A stretch of 64,000 nucleotides of DNA from an uncultured Rhodospirillales bacterium (GTDB lineage Bacteria; Pseudomonadota; Alphaproteobacteria; ATCC43930; CGMCC-115725), in contig CAIJOA010000042.1 of assembly GCA_903822185.1 (NCBI GenBank), positions 62,001 to 126,000 of the forward strand, read 5' to 3'. A program made the translations under genes and the position numbers. Of this stretch, positions 17,529 through 25,789 are shown piece by piece (within the stretch, counting starts at the first letter, position 1; every line of letters starts with the position of its first letter). A model generated the notes under the pieces. It saw nothing but the letters and a program-made list of their open reading frames with translations, did not search any database and was not told the origin of the DNA.

Positions 17529-18314
17529 GTGGCGAGACATATCCCGGGTCCCCTTTATTACGAGCAGCAAGGCGCCACAGGCATCCCGATGCTGTTCCTC
17601 CATTCGACGCCGGACGATCACCGTCTGTGGATGTTCCAAACCGCGCATTTCTCAGCCTGGTACCGCACGATCGCGCTCGACTTCGCCGGCTACGGCCGCT
17701 CCCCGGCGCCGCAACAGGGCGTGCAGATCATCGACCAGGCAGACGCCGCGTGGGAGGTTGTCGATCGGGTCACGTCCGGTCCGATCATCATCCAGGGCAA
17801 CTCGATGGGCAGCATGGTCGCCCGCATTATGGCGGCGCAGCGGCCGGAACGCACTCTGGCGCTGATTATTTCAGGCTGCGCCTATCAGCCGGTGCGTACC
17901 CAAATGAAGGAATGGGGCGAACGCTTCCGCAACGAAGGGCTGAAGCTGCGCCACGAGCAGATCCTCTATCACTTCGCGCCCGATCATCGCGACCGGCCTT
18001 TCATGCGCTGGTATGCCGACATGCTGTGCGAACTGAACAATGTCAGCACGGTCGAAAGCGTCGTCGCCATGAACGACGCGCTGCAGACGACGCATCCGGC
18101 GGAGTTCGGCGAAGGCATTACGTCGCCGGCGCTGCTGATCAGCGGCTCGGCCGATCGCAACCATCCGAACGCCCCTGAACTTGCCCGCCGAATCAAAGGC
18201 TGCGAGTTCAAGACGATCGAAGGCGCGGGCCATTCCTCGAACATGGAAGAGCCGGCGCAGTTCAATCAGCTCTGCATCGAGTTCCTCAAAAAGCACAACC
18301 TCTTCCCCGGTTGA
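17529..18314 (+). CDS. Alpha/beta hydrolase, meta-cleavage-product-hydrolase type (copy 2)
   Basis: A 261-aa paralogue of 11732-12532 with triad S92 (GNSMG), D209 (SGSADRNH) and H235 (EGAGHS). The first 30 residues are nearly the same (MARHIPGPL, HSTPDDHRLW). GTG 17529 is the start: GGAGG is 5 bases upstream and the product then aligns exactly with the paralogue; an ATG at 17517 would contain the ribosome site. The DoxX gene follows 7 bases later. Together with the small VOC protein and reductase at 18904-20511 it forms a second version of the 11732-14187 module, in a different gene orientation. Confidence 0.86.
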   Translation: MARHIPGPLYYEQQGATGIPMLFLHSTPDDHRLWMFQTAHFSAWYRTIALDFAGYGRSPAPQQGVQIIDQADAAWEVVDRVTSGPIIIQGNSMGSMVARIMAAQRPERTLALIISGCAYQPVRTQMKEWGERFRNEGLKLRHEQILYHFAPDHRDRPFMRWYADMLCELNNVSTVESVVAMNDALQTTHPAEFGEGITSPALLISGSADRNHPNAPELARRIKGCEFKTIEGAGHSSNMEEPAQFNQLCIEFLKKHNLFPG

Positions 18315-18321
18315 GCGTTTC

Positions 18322-18810
18322 ATGATCGATCCGGCGAGCGCATCGGCGCCTTTGCTTGTGCCGTCGCTCGGCGGATTTTACGCAACGCTTCTGCCCTACG
18401 CAGAAGCGTTGTTGCGTTTCACCGCCGGCATCGTGCTGCTGCCGCATGCTTTGCAGAAATTCTTCGGCTTCTTTCCCGAAAGCAAAGTCCCGGCGAATCT
18501 GCGCCAGCTCGCGACATCGCTCGATAATTGGGGTTACTGCCCGGGTATGTTTTGGGCAGTGATCGTCGCGCTGACCGAACTGTTCGCCGGACCACTGCTG
18601 GCGTTCGGGCTTTTCACCCGTGTTGCCGCGCTACCGGTGTTTATTTTTCTGGCGTTATCGGCGGCGGCACACGGCAAGCGCGACGGGTTTTTCTGGACTG
18701 TCCACGGTGCCGAATATCCGCTCGTCTGGGCCGTGATCGCGTTTTACTTCCTGATCAACGGCGGCGGCGTAATTTCCCTCGACCGGCTCTGGCTCGGTTT
18801 CGAGCTTTAA
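18322..18810 (+). CDS. DoxX-family inner-membrane protein
   Basis: A 162-aa protein with four hydrophobic segments (roughly residues 24-45, 75-97, 101-120 and 130-150). It has the DoxX features R-F-x-A-G near TM1 (LLRFTAGIVLLPHALQKFFG), an E-L-F-A-G in TM2 and a GKRDGFFWT loop. DoxX proteins relate to the small subunit of thiosulfate:quinone oxidoreductase and often accompany redox enzymes; the exact role is unknown. Start ATG 18322 lies 7 bases after the hydrolase stop, without a clear ribosome site, suggesting coupling. Confidence 0.8.
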   Translation: MIDPASASAPLLVPSLGGFYATLLPYAEALLRFTAGIVLLPHALQKFFGFFPESKVPANLRQLATSLDNWGYCPGMFWAVIVALTELFAGPLLAFGLFTRVAALPVFIFLALSAAAHGKRDGFFWTVHGAEYPLVWAVIAFYFLINGGGVISLDRLWLGFEL

Positions 18811-18820
18811 ACAAATACTT

Positions 18821-18899
18821 TGTCATTGCGAGGAGCGCAGCGACGAAGCAATCCAGTCCGATTACACACTGGATTGCTTCGCTGCGCTCGCAATGACGA
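18821..18899. repeat. Long palindromic repeat element of alphaproteobacterial type
   Basis: Two arms, 18821-18857 and 18868-18899, pair into a stem of about 30 bp with two 3-nt bulges and a loop of about 10 nt. The arm reads GTCATTGCGAG...AAGCAATCCAGT. This sequence type is a widespread dispersed palindrome in alphaproteobacterial genomes. It fills the gap between the convergent DoxX and small VOC genes and can also end both transcripts. Confidence 0.85.
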
Positions 18900-18903
18900 T
18901 ATT

Positions 18904-19428
18904 TTAGGAACGCGTCTCGCGAAGGTCTTCGATGACGGGGTTCGCGTCGCCGGCAAAGCGGTCGCCGAAATCGAAAGCGTCGTCATGCTGGAAGCCGTCG
19001 TAGTACAGAATCTCCCACCAGTTATGGTCGAGATCCTCGAAATAGAAGGAATAGACGCCGTGGCCGAAGCTCGGTGCGTGAACCGTGCCGATTTTGTATT
19101 TTTCCTTGAGGTCTTTTGCCGCCTGATTTATGCGGTCAACTTCGGCGCGGCTGCCGACTTCGAGGCCCCAATGATTGTGCAGATGCGCGCCCTTCAGGGA
19201 ATTGCCCGCTTGCACCGCGACGATATGAAATTTGGTGCCGCAGCGAACGAACAGCGCCGGCTTGCCTTGGCGTACGCATTCGAGCCCCAGAAACTCTTCG
19301 TAGAATTTGCGCGTCTCGTTGAGGTCATAGGCTTCCATCGTGCCATGCGAAAGCATTGCTGCCTTCACGACGGATTCTTTGTTGTTTGCTTCGAATACCG
19401 GATTCTCGATCGTTGTCGGGTTATCCAT
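18904..19428 (-). CDS. Small single-domain VOC protein (copy 2)
   Basis: A 174-aa paralogue of 12626-13135. It keeps LSHGTM, RKFYEEFLGLECVRQG, LHNHWGLEV and DHNWWEILYYDGFQHDDAFDFGDRF, so the metal ligands His, His and Glu appear conserved. It is 27 bases downstream of the second reductase, the same order as in copy 1. Start ATG 19428 follows AGGAGAAG. Catalytic role unknown: one-domain dioxygenase, or an isomerase acting on the oxygenase product. Confidence 0.83.
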   Translation of the reverse strand: MDNPTTIENPVFEANNKESVVKAAMLSHGTMEAYDLNETRKFYEEFLGLECVRQGKPALFVRCGTKFHIVAVQAGNSLKGAHLHNHWGLEVGSRAEVDRINQAAKDLKEKYKIGTVHAPSFGHGVYSFYFEDLDHNWWEILYYDGFQHDDAFDFGDRFAGDANPVIEDLRETRS

Positions 19429-19455
19429 AGGGCTTCTCCTTGGAGATGGAAATGA

Positions 19456-20511
19456 TCAGACGGTCGCGGGGCTGGCTTGCCCCAGTTCGGCCTCGGTAAG
19501 GAAAGAATCGGCGAAAAATTCCATCGGCGGCAGGCCGCCTGTGGCGACGAAATCCTTGCGGGCGGAATCGACCATGATCGGCGCGCCGCAAGCATAGACT
19601 TGATGGCCGGACAGATCCGGGAAGTCTTCCATCACCGCGCGATGAACGAAGCCGGTACGGCCGGTCCATTCGTCTTCCGCTAGTGGCTCGGACAGCACCG
19701 GCACGAAGGTGAAGTTCGGCATCTCGGCCGCCCATTGTTGCGCCGTCTCCAGCATGTAGAGGTCCTGCTTGCTGCGGCAGCCCCAATAGAGCGCGATGGG
19801 CCGCGTCTCTGAAAGCTTGCGTCGGTTGGCATGCTCGATCATCGCTTTGATTGGTCCAAAGCCGGTGCCGCTGGCCAGGAAGATGATCGGCTTGGCGCTT
19901 TCCTCGCGCAGATAAAAGGTGCCGAGCGGTCCTTCGAACTTCAGAACCTCGTTGACCTTCAGCTTGTTGAAAACCCGATCGGTGAACAATCCGCCGGGGT
20001 TATGCCGGACATGAATCTCGATATCCATCATGCCGGTTTCCAGCATCGGCGGCGTGGCGATCGAATAGGACCGGCGCTTACCGCCATCCAACAGAAAATC
20101 GATATATTGCCCGGCGGCAAACAGCATATTGTCGTTGTACGGCGTGCGCAGATGCAGCACGACGACATCGGGCGCGACTTTGCGGATTTGCTTCACCCGG
20201 CACGGCACGACGCTGGGCGTCGCCAGATGGAGTTTCAGCTCTTCGATCTCGATGGTGAGGTCGCTCTTGGGCTTGGCCTGACACAGCAGGGCAAAGCCTT
20301 GCTCCCGCATCCAGTGTGGAAGGTAGGTTTCAGTCGAAAGCGCATGATCGACCGTGCCATCGGCGATATGGGCCTTGCAGGTCGAACATCCGCCGGCGCG
20401 GCAGCTATAGGGAAGGTTGTATCCGGCTTCGAGCGCGGATTTGAGAACGTTTTGTCCTTCCGCTGCTTCGAAACTATGCCCGCTGGGGTGCAGCGTGACC
20501 CGAAATCCCAT
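19456..20511 (-). CDS. Ferredoxin-FAD-NAD(P) oxidoreductase for a Rieske oxygenase (copy 2)
   Basis: A 351-aa paralogue of the reductase at 13150-14187. [2Fe-2S] ligands are C37, C42, C45 and C77, the FAD motif is RSYS at 147-150, and the NAD glycine motif is GTGFGPIKAM. Residues differ most in the ferredoxin loop (CRAGGCSTCKA against CRTGSCMTCRG), which may tune partner choice. No Rieske oxygenase gene adjoins it; the likely partners are those at 106 or 10430. The ribosome site before ATG 20511 is weak (GGAG 9 bases upstream). Confidence 0.9.
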   Translation of the reverse strand: MGFRVTLHPSGHSFEAAEGQNVLKSALEAGYNLPYSCRAGGCSTCKAHIADGTVDHALSTETYLPHWMREQGFALLCQAKPKSDLTIEIEELKLHLATPSVVPCRVKQIRKVAPDVVVLHLRTPYNDNMLFAAGQYIDFLLDGGKRRSYSIATPPMLETGMMDIEIHVRHNPGGLFTDRVFNKLKVNEVLKFEGPLGTFYLREESAKPIIFLASGTGFGPIKAMIEHANRRKLSETRPIALYWGCRSKQDLYMLETAQQWAAEMPNFTFVPVLSEPLAEDEWTGRTGFVHRAVMEDFPDLSGHQVYACGAPIMVDSARKDFVATGGLPPMEFFADSFLTEAELGQASPATV

Positions 20512-20609
20512 CCCGAATGCTCCGATATTTTCGCGCCGCGTGCCGGTGACGGCGCCTGCGTTCGCGTAGCACTAACCGGGCTTGCTCGTCAATTTCTACA
20601 GGGATGGGT

Positions 20610-20888
20610 TTACGCGGACGGGGCGCGAGACGGATGGGCCTTATTCCGCAGGTAAATCCACTGGCCGATGATCGCGGTGAGCAGCATCAGCGCGTTGGTC
20701 GTGACAAACACCCAATCGCGCTGAATCCAACTATAGACCACGAAACCGACCGACGCCGCGGTTTGGCCGATGAACAGCCAGTGCGATACCCCTTGGCTCG
20801 TCTTATCACGCCACTGGGTATAGACCTGACGCCCGATCGTCAGCAGCAGGATAACGGCTGCTGCCCAGCCGATAAGATCGGTGCTCAT
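20610..20888 (-). CDS. PQ-loop/SemiSWEET-like small membrane protein
   Basis: A 92-aa protein with three transmembrane segments (about residues 5-22, 37-56 and 62-80). It has a SWEET/PQ-loop-like pattern: QGVSHWLFIGQTAASVGFVVYS, then VFVTTNALMLLTAIIGQW. SemiSWEETs dimerise to move sugars; related small MtN3 proteins have unknown substrates. A GGGGGT site precedes ATG 20888. It is divergent from the F420-type oxidoreductase gene, with which it shares a 134-base intergenic region. Confidence 0.72.
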   Translation of the reverse strand: MSTDLIGWAAAVILLLTIGRQVYTQWRDKTSQGVSHWLFIGQTAASVGFVVYSWIQRDWVFVTTNALMLLTAIIGQWIYLRNKAHPSRAPSA

Positions 20889-21022
20889 GATACCCCCAGA
20901 TTAAAATGCTTGTCGGTCTCGTACGCCTCGACAAATAGAAAATGACGGCTGAGCGGGATGGTTCCGCCGCTGGAACCCGGTGCGTATGGGCGAGTTGTCC
21001 TCTTAACCCCAGAGGATAGATC

Positions 21023-22066
21023 ATGGATACCCTCGTCGATATCGAAGCGATTACGGCAGATACGCCGCCGGTGACGTCGCTTCCGAAAAACACCATCGGC
21101 TATATGCTGGCGCACGAACAATTCAATGTGCGTGAATTGGTCGATATCGGCGCGATGGCTGCGAAGGCTGGGTTTGGCCTGCTCGCGGCGAGCGATCACT
21201 TTCAGCCCTGGCAGGCGAATGAAGGTCATGCCGGTGAAGCCTGGGTGACGATGGCGGCGTTGGGTGATCGCGCCGGTGAGGCGTGGATGGGAACGACGGT
21301 GACATGCCCGACGATGCGCTACAATCCGGCGGTCGTTGCCGAAGCCTTTGCCTCGCTCAGCATCTTGTTTCCCGGCCGGATTTTTCTTGGCGTTGGCTCG
21401 GGCGAGGCGCTGAATGAGCAAGCCGCGACCGGCGAATGGCCCGATTGGCAAGAACGGTGGGATCGACTGATCGAAGCGATACACGTCATCCGCTCGTTGT
21501 GGTCCGGCGAGCCTCTGCATCACAAAGGAAAATTTTATGCGGTCGATGCGCGGCTCTACGATCCGCCGGCGCAACCGATTCCGATCCTGACAGCGGCGAA
21601 CGGCAAGAAATCGATGAAGCTTGCCGGTCAATATGGCGACGGTCTCATCACCGATCCGGTCACTTGGAAGCAGTATAAATCCGAGTGGGAAATCGGCGCG
21701 CTGGATGCCGGCAAGAATCCGTCGGCTATGCTGGTCTTGATCGAGCAGTTCGTGGTTGTCGGCGACCAGGACGATGCCCGCAAAGCGGCCGAGCTATGGC
21801 GCTTCCTGCCCAAAGCCTTCAAGCAATATTACGATGTGCGCGACCCGGCGAAGATCGAGGAACGCGCCGACTCAGAAGTCCCGCTGGAAAAGGTTATGGA
21901 AGGTTGGCCGATCAGCCGCGAGCCAGGACGGCATATCGAGGCGATTCAAGAATTATTCGATAGCGGCGCGACGATCGTCAACATTCATGCCGGACAGCAC
22001 GACCAGAAAGCTGTTCTCGAATTCTACGGCGAGCAGGTCTTACCGCATTTCAAGAACAAGCCGTAA
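21023..22066 (+). CDS. F420-dependent glucose-6-phosphate-dehydrogenase-like LLM oxidoreductase
   Basis: A 347-aa luciferase-like TIM-barrel protein whose core closely resembles the mycobacterial F420-dependent glucose-6-phosphate dehydrogenase Fgd1: SDHFQPW, TTVTCPTMRYNPAVVAEAFA and LGVGSGEALNE. Residues matching the Fgd1 catalytic His, Trp and Glu are H59, W63 and E128. From memory of Fgd1, one of its phosphate-binding arginines seems replaced (MEGWPIS), so the substrate may not be a sugar phosphate. AGAGGA precedes the ATG. It implies the host makes F420, or that this branch has switched to FMN; no F420 biosynthesis gene is in the window. Confidence 0.82.
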   Translation: MDTLVDIEAITADTPPVTSLPKNTIGYMLAHEQFNVRELVDIGAMAAKAGFGLLAASDHFQPWQANEGHAGEAWVTMAALGDRAGEAWMGTTVTCPTMRYNPAVVAEAFASLSILFPGRIFLGVGSGEALNEQAATGEWPDWQERWDRLIEAIHVIRSLWSGEPLHHKGKFYAVDARLYDPPAQPIPILTAANGKKSMKLAGQYGDGLITDPVTWKQYKSEWEIGALDAGKNPSAMLVLIEQFVVVGDQDDARKAAELWRFLPKAFKQYYDVRDPAKIEERADSEVPLEKVMEGWPISREPGRHIEAIQELFDSGATIVNIHAGQHDQKAVLEFYGEQVLPHFKNKP

Positions 22067-22096
22067 TCGCGAGAGCGCGTATTTGCGCTCCCGCGA
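22067..22096 (+). terminator. Terminator hairpin after the F420-type oxidoreductase gene
   Basis: A 12-bp stem with one A-C mismatch (TCGCGAGAGCGC against GCGCTCCCGCGA) has a 6-nt loop and begins at the stop codon. A T-rich stretch follows at 22113-22120. The convergent amidohydrolase ends at 22108. Confidence 0.5.
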
Positions 22097-22107
22097 CTGT
22101 TCCGAGC

Positions 22108-23535
22108 CTACTTTTTCTTTTGTTCTTCTTCGGCAGCGCGCTTCGTCAAGTAGTCCTGCGAGCTTTTGACGACGCTGCGCACGCGCTTCATGTCGATACC
22201 GACAAGTTGGCCGTTGCGCTTCTTCACTTTGCCATCGACGAAGACCCAGCTGACATCGCTCGGCCGTCCCTGCAGAAGTCCGGTGGCGACGGGATCGCCG
22301 TTGACCGGGATCAACTGGATGTCCGACATATCCATGATCACGATGTCGGCCCGTTTGCCGGGTGTCAGCGAGCCGATCTTCTTATCGAGGCCCAGCGTAT
22401 GCGCACCGTCGAGCGTTGCAAACGACAATGCTTCCCGCAGCGGCAACAGATTCGAGCGCCGGCCTTCCTTGCCTGCGCGCGCTATTTCCTGGCCGCGATC
22501 GGACATCAGCAACGCCCGGATCAGGTTGAACATATCCGACGGCAGGCGGGTTTCGTTGTCGCTGCTGAGCGAAGGCCGCAATCCAAAGCTCAGCCATTGC
22601 TGTACGTTTGGGAACGAGCCTTGCGACATCATCTCGGCCATCGGCGCACAGGAGAGCGTACCGTTGGTCGAAGCGATCATCTTGAACTCTTCGTCCGAAA
22701 TACCGGTCGGGTGGACATAGGTGACGTCCGATCCCAGCAGCCCCAAGTCGTTCAGCTTGGTGATACCGCGAATCTTCGCCGTGGTGACGCCGACATGCAT
22801 GGTGATCGGAATGCCCAGCTTGCGGGCGAATTTCATATCCGCGACACAGCCGTCGAACGTCTTGGCATCGGCCGACCGGACCGACATGCCCAGGGTCAGA
22901 AGCTGGTCCTTCGAGGTGAAATATTGCTTCTGGATACGCTCGACATAATCGGGCGTATTGAGATCGATCGGCGTGATCGGAATGCCGGGCGAAAAGACCG
23001 CACGGACGCCGGAATCGGTCAGGCCGCTGATCGCGCCATCGGCATGGGCCGGCGTGTTCATGATATGCGACCAATCGAGGATGGTCGTGATGCCGTCATT
23101 GATGGCGCTCACACCGCCCAGCAGATCGCCGGCATAGACGTCGTCGGGCCGATAATGCGTGCCGCGTTCCTCGTCGATGACCTTCATATAGATCGGGAAA
23201 TCGCCATCCGGAATCATGCCGCGCAACGTCGTTGACCAAGTATGGCGATGCGTGTCGATGAAACCGGGCATGACCAGCTTCCCGGCGGCATTGACGATCT
23301 CGGCATCGGTCGCGTGGATGTTCGCGCCGACTTGGACGATCGTGTTGCCGTCGATCAGGACGTCGCCGACCGGGATTTCGCCAATCGCTTTATCGACCGA
23401 CGCGACATAGCCGCCTTTAATCAGCGTCTTACGCTTGCCGCCGGTCGCGACGGCGGCTTTCGCCACGGCGGGAATAAGCGGTAGGGCCGCCGTTGCGGCG
23501 ACGCCCTGCAATAGGTTTCTACGTTTAATGTCCAT
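22108..23535 (-). CDS. Tat-exported metal-dependent amidohydrolase (chlorohydrolase/cytosine deaminase-like)
   Basis: A 475-aa amidohydrolase of the TrzN/AtzA/SsnA/cytosine-deaminase type. Metal ligands are H96-x-H98 (FIDTHRHTW), H247 (ITMHVG), H275 (TYVHPTG) and D326 (SSDNE). A twin-arginine signal leads the protein (MDIKRRNLLQGVAATAALPLIP), so it should be exported folded to the periplasm, unusual for this mostly cytoplasmic group. The C-terminus is Lys-rich. It could deaminate, dechlorinate or deamidate a heterocycle outside the cytoplasm before import. The promoter lies in 23536-23595. Confidence 0.85.
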   Translation of the reverse strand: MDIKRRNLLQGVAATAALPLIPAVAKAAVATGGKRKTLIKGGYVASVDKAIGEIPVGDVLIDGNTIVQVGANIHATDAEIVNAAGKLVMPGFIDTHRHTWSTTLRGMIPDGDFPIYMKVIDEERGTHYRPDDVYAGDLLGGVSAINDGITTILDWSHIMNTPAHADGAISGLTDSGVRAVFSPGIPITPIDLNTPDYVERIQKQYFTSKDQLLTLGMSVRSADAKTFDGCVADMKFARKLGIPITMHVGVTTAKIRGITKLNDLGLLGSDVTYVHPTGISDEEFKMIASTNGTLSCAPMAEMMSQGSFPNVQQWLSFGLRPSLSSDNETRLPSDMFNLIRALLMSDRGQEIARAGKEGRRSNLLPLREALSFATLDGAHTLGLDKKIGSLTPGKRADIVIMDMSDIQLIPVNGDPVATGLLQGRPSDVSWVFVDGKVKKRNGQLVGIDMKRVRSVVKSSQDYLTKRAAEEEQKKK

Positions 23536-23595
23536 GCGTTCCCCCTCGATACGCGCTAACGATGCGCCATTGTCGGGGGCAATATTAACAGGATC

Positions 23596-23638
23596 AGCGT
23601 GGACAACATCCCCGAAAATCGGCGACGTTGCCCACGCT
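23596..23638 (-). terminator. Hairpin between the small hypothetical gene and the amidohydrolase gene
   Basis: A 12-bp stem with one mismatch (AGCGTGGACAAC and GTTGCCCACGCT) encloses 19 bases that contain a smaller CCGA/TCGG hairpin. It lies just beyond the minus-strand stop at 23646 and probably ends that message. Confidence 0.4.
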
Positions 23639-23645
23639 CCCGTCG

Positions 23646-23939
23646 TTAGACTTCGGCTTTTTGATCTGGTTCGATCGCCGGCGGTGTTTCGCCCGCTTCG
23701 ATCTCGGCTTCGACGACTTGGCGCGTGGCGTCGCTGATCGCTTTCTCGCGCGGCGTAACGGCTGCTTCTTCAGGCTGGCCCACCGGACCGCCTGCGCCGA
23801 CACGCTCCCGCTCGCCCAATTCGCGGTCCCGGACGCCGTGGGGTTTGTGCAAGGGCACACCCGACTGTCCTTGGCCGACTTCGCCGCCGGCACCGAGCCG
23901 GTCGTAACCCGGTTCCGCGGGCTTTTTGGCTTGCTGCAT
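23646..23939 (-). CDS. Small hydrophilic hypothetical protein
   Basis: A 97-aa protein I do not recognise. It is rich in Gly, Pro, Glu and Arg, has no hydrophobic segment and looks disordered. The N-terminal part has repeated Gly (GYDRLGAGGEVGQGQSGVPLHKPHG); the C-terminal part is a charged helix ending DQKAEV. The case for a real gene is the ATG at 23939 with AGGAG 6 bases upstream, and a stem-loop right after the stop. It is divergent from the binding-protein gene at 23998. Confidence 0.5.
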   Translation of the reverse strand: MQQAKKPAEPGYDRLGAGGEVGQGQSGVPLHKPHGVRDRELGERERVGAGGPVGQPEEAAVTPREKAISDATRQVVEAEIEAGETPPAIEPDQKAEV

Positions 23940-23997
23940 GACGCACTCCTATTGGTGATCTACAACAACCCTTTCGCTGCCTCTAAGTTTCCTCGGG

Positions 23998-25017
23998 ATG
24001 ACAATGCAAAAGAAGAGATGGGCTGCGGCGTGGTTTGCGTTGTCGATCTGGCTGATGGCCGGGACGGCTTCGGCGCAAACCCTGCAGCCAATCAAAATCG
24101 GCGCGGTGCGTCTGACGGGATCGATTCCGATTTATGTCGCACTCGACAAAGGTTATTTCCGCGACGAAGGACTCGATGCCCAGATCATCTGGTTCGATGC
24201 TTCGGCGGCGTTGCCGGTGGCGATCACCTCGGGTGATATCGATTTCGGCTCGGCCGCCTTCACCGGCGCGTTGTTCAATCTCGGCGCCAAGGGCAGCCTG
24301 ACATTGATCGCGTCGCAGCTTCGCGATGCACCAGGCTATCGCCTCAACGCGCTGATGGCGACACGGAGCGCCGATGTGGCCGGCTTCAAGCGGATTGCGG
24401 ACCTGCCGGGCAAGCGCATCGGTATGACGACGGTCGGCTCGACCATGCATTACACGATCGCGCTGCTGGCGCAAAAATACGGCTTCGCTTTATCCCAAGT
24501 CACGATGGTGCCGCTGCAAAGCCTCAGCAATCTCAACGCGGCTTTTGCCGGCGGGCAGATCGACGGTGGCGTCATCGGCGCGGCGGCGGCTAGTCAGTTT
24601 GCGGCTGACGGCACCGGCAAGGTCATCGCCTGGACAGGCGATGAGGCGCCATGGCAACTGGGCGCGCAGATCACCCGTCCGCAATTGATCAAGGAACATC
24701 GCGACACGGTCGCGAAATTCGTCCGGGCCTATCAGAAGGGCATTTCCGCCTATCAGGCGGCGGTGATGATCTCACCCAGCGGCATAATGACCAAGGGGAA
24801 GGACTACGACGCTGTCGCCGCGATAATCGCGCGGTATCTCAATCTGACGCCTGACAAATTGACGAACATCTTTCCATCCTTCGATCCGACCGGGGCGCTC
24901 GATATCGCCGACGTGAAGAATCAGGTCCGCTTCTATCAGGCGGAGGGCATGGTCGATAAGGCGGCCGACGTCGATGCGATGACGGACCTGTCGTTTCTCA
25001 ACAGTCCGAAGCGTTAG
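23998..25017 (+). CDS. NMT1/SsuA-type ABC solute-binding protein (orphan)
   Basis: A 339-aa secreted binding protein. The signal peptide (MTMQKKRWAAAWFALSIWLMAG) ends near ASAQ; residues 52-70 have DKGYFRDEGLDAQIIWFDAS, typical of nitrate/sulfonate/taurine binders. ATG 23998 or ATG 24004 could be the start; no clear ribosome site separates them. No permease or ATPase is near. Its stop overlaps the stop of the convergent aldolase gene (TTAG, 25014-25017). Neighbouring genes encode an exported amidohydrolase and an aldolase, so the ligand may be a heterocyclic or carboxylic compound. Confidence 0.83.
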   Translation: MTMQKKRWAAAWFALSIWLMAGTASAQTLQPIKIGAVRLTGSIPIYVALDKGYFRDEGLDAQIIWFDASAALPVAITSGDIDFGSAAFTGALFNLGAKGSLTLIASQLRDAPGYRLNALMATRSADVAGFKRIADLPGKRIGMTTVGSTMHYTIALLAQKYGFALSQVTMVPLQSLSNLNAAFAGGQIDGGVIGAAAASQFAADGTGKVIAWTGDEAPWQLGAQITRPQLIKEHRDTVAKFVRAYQKGISAYQAAVMISPSGIMTKGKDYDAVAAIIARYLNLTPDKLTNIFPSFDPTGALDIADVKNQVRFYQAEGMVDKAADVDAMTDLSFLNSPKR

Positions 25018-25760
25018 CGCTTCGGCGGCTCGCCCAACCGATCGGCGCAACCGGCGCTGATCGCCCAATATTCCCAGGCGCGCCATGCCTCCGGCGTGGT
25101 CGGGCCATGCGCGGTCTTCTTGGTTTCGATCTCGTTGAACGACAGCGGATTGATCCCGCCACCCAGCCGCATCGCCGCCATCTGAACGCGTGCGTTGCGC
25201 GGCAAGTAGATCGCGGTGCGCACGACTTCATGAATCGAATATTGCGCGGCGGCAAAGCCATGGCCACGCATCAGGCAGACCGAGTTATCCGCGATACGTT
25301 TCGCCAGGTCGCGGCCATGCTCCATGTTCGAGACCAGCAGGTTAGTCGCGTCACCGAACTTCTCGCGAATGTCCCAGACCGGCACGTCATGACCCAGGTC
25401 GCTGCCCGGCGCGATCACGGCTTCCAGCTTCACCGTGCTGATGCTGAAGGGCAGAATGTCCTCGGCATGGGCATGGATGACCGAATTGACCTCGGGCCGC
25501 GACTCATAGATGCCGCCGTGGATGAAGCGCTCGAGATAGGCCGGCCGCCGGTCGTCATTGACCGGCTTGCCGTCGAGCGTGAATTCCATGATGTCGCTCT
25601 CATCGACAAGCTGCGGGCTGCGCGACCGCGCCAACAGATAGCGGTCGGGACGATCCGGATGACGCATGCTGATATGACCATAGGCATCGCAGACATTCTC
25701 ATGCGCCAGAACGCGGTTGGCGATGACGAGGTCGCGAAACGCTTGCTTGAGATCGGACAT
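25014..25760 (-). CDS. Class II aldolase/adducin family protein (copy 2)
   Basis: A 248-aa zinc enzyme family member. Probable ligands are H96-x-H98 (IHAHAED) and H167 (MRGHGFA), with E77 (YLERFIH) as catalytic acid/base. NVCDAYGHISMRHPD is the family signature. It is last in the minus-strand unit amidohydrolase, Rieske ferredoxin, aldolase. Such proteins cleave or decarboxylate hydroxy-acids from ring cleavage. It is only distantly like copy 1 at 9542, so the two probably act on different intermediates. Confidence 0.83.
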   Translation of the reverse strand: MSDLKQAFRDLVIANRVLAHENVCDAYGHISMRHPDRPDRYLLARSRSPQLVDESDIMEFTLDGKPVNDDRRPAYLERFIHGGIYESRPEVNSVIHAHAEDILPFSISTVKLEAVIAPGSDLGHDVPVWDIREKFGDATNLLVSNMEHGRDLAKRIADNSVCLMRGHGFAAAQYSIHEVVRTAIYLPRNARVQMAAMRLGGGINPLSFNEIETKKTAHGPTTPEAWRAWEYWAISAGCADRLGEPPKR

Positions 25761-25789
25761 GGTTTCTCCGTTATTCGGTATGGCGACGA

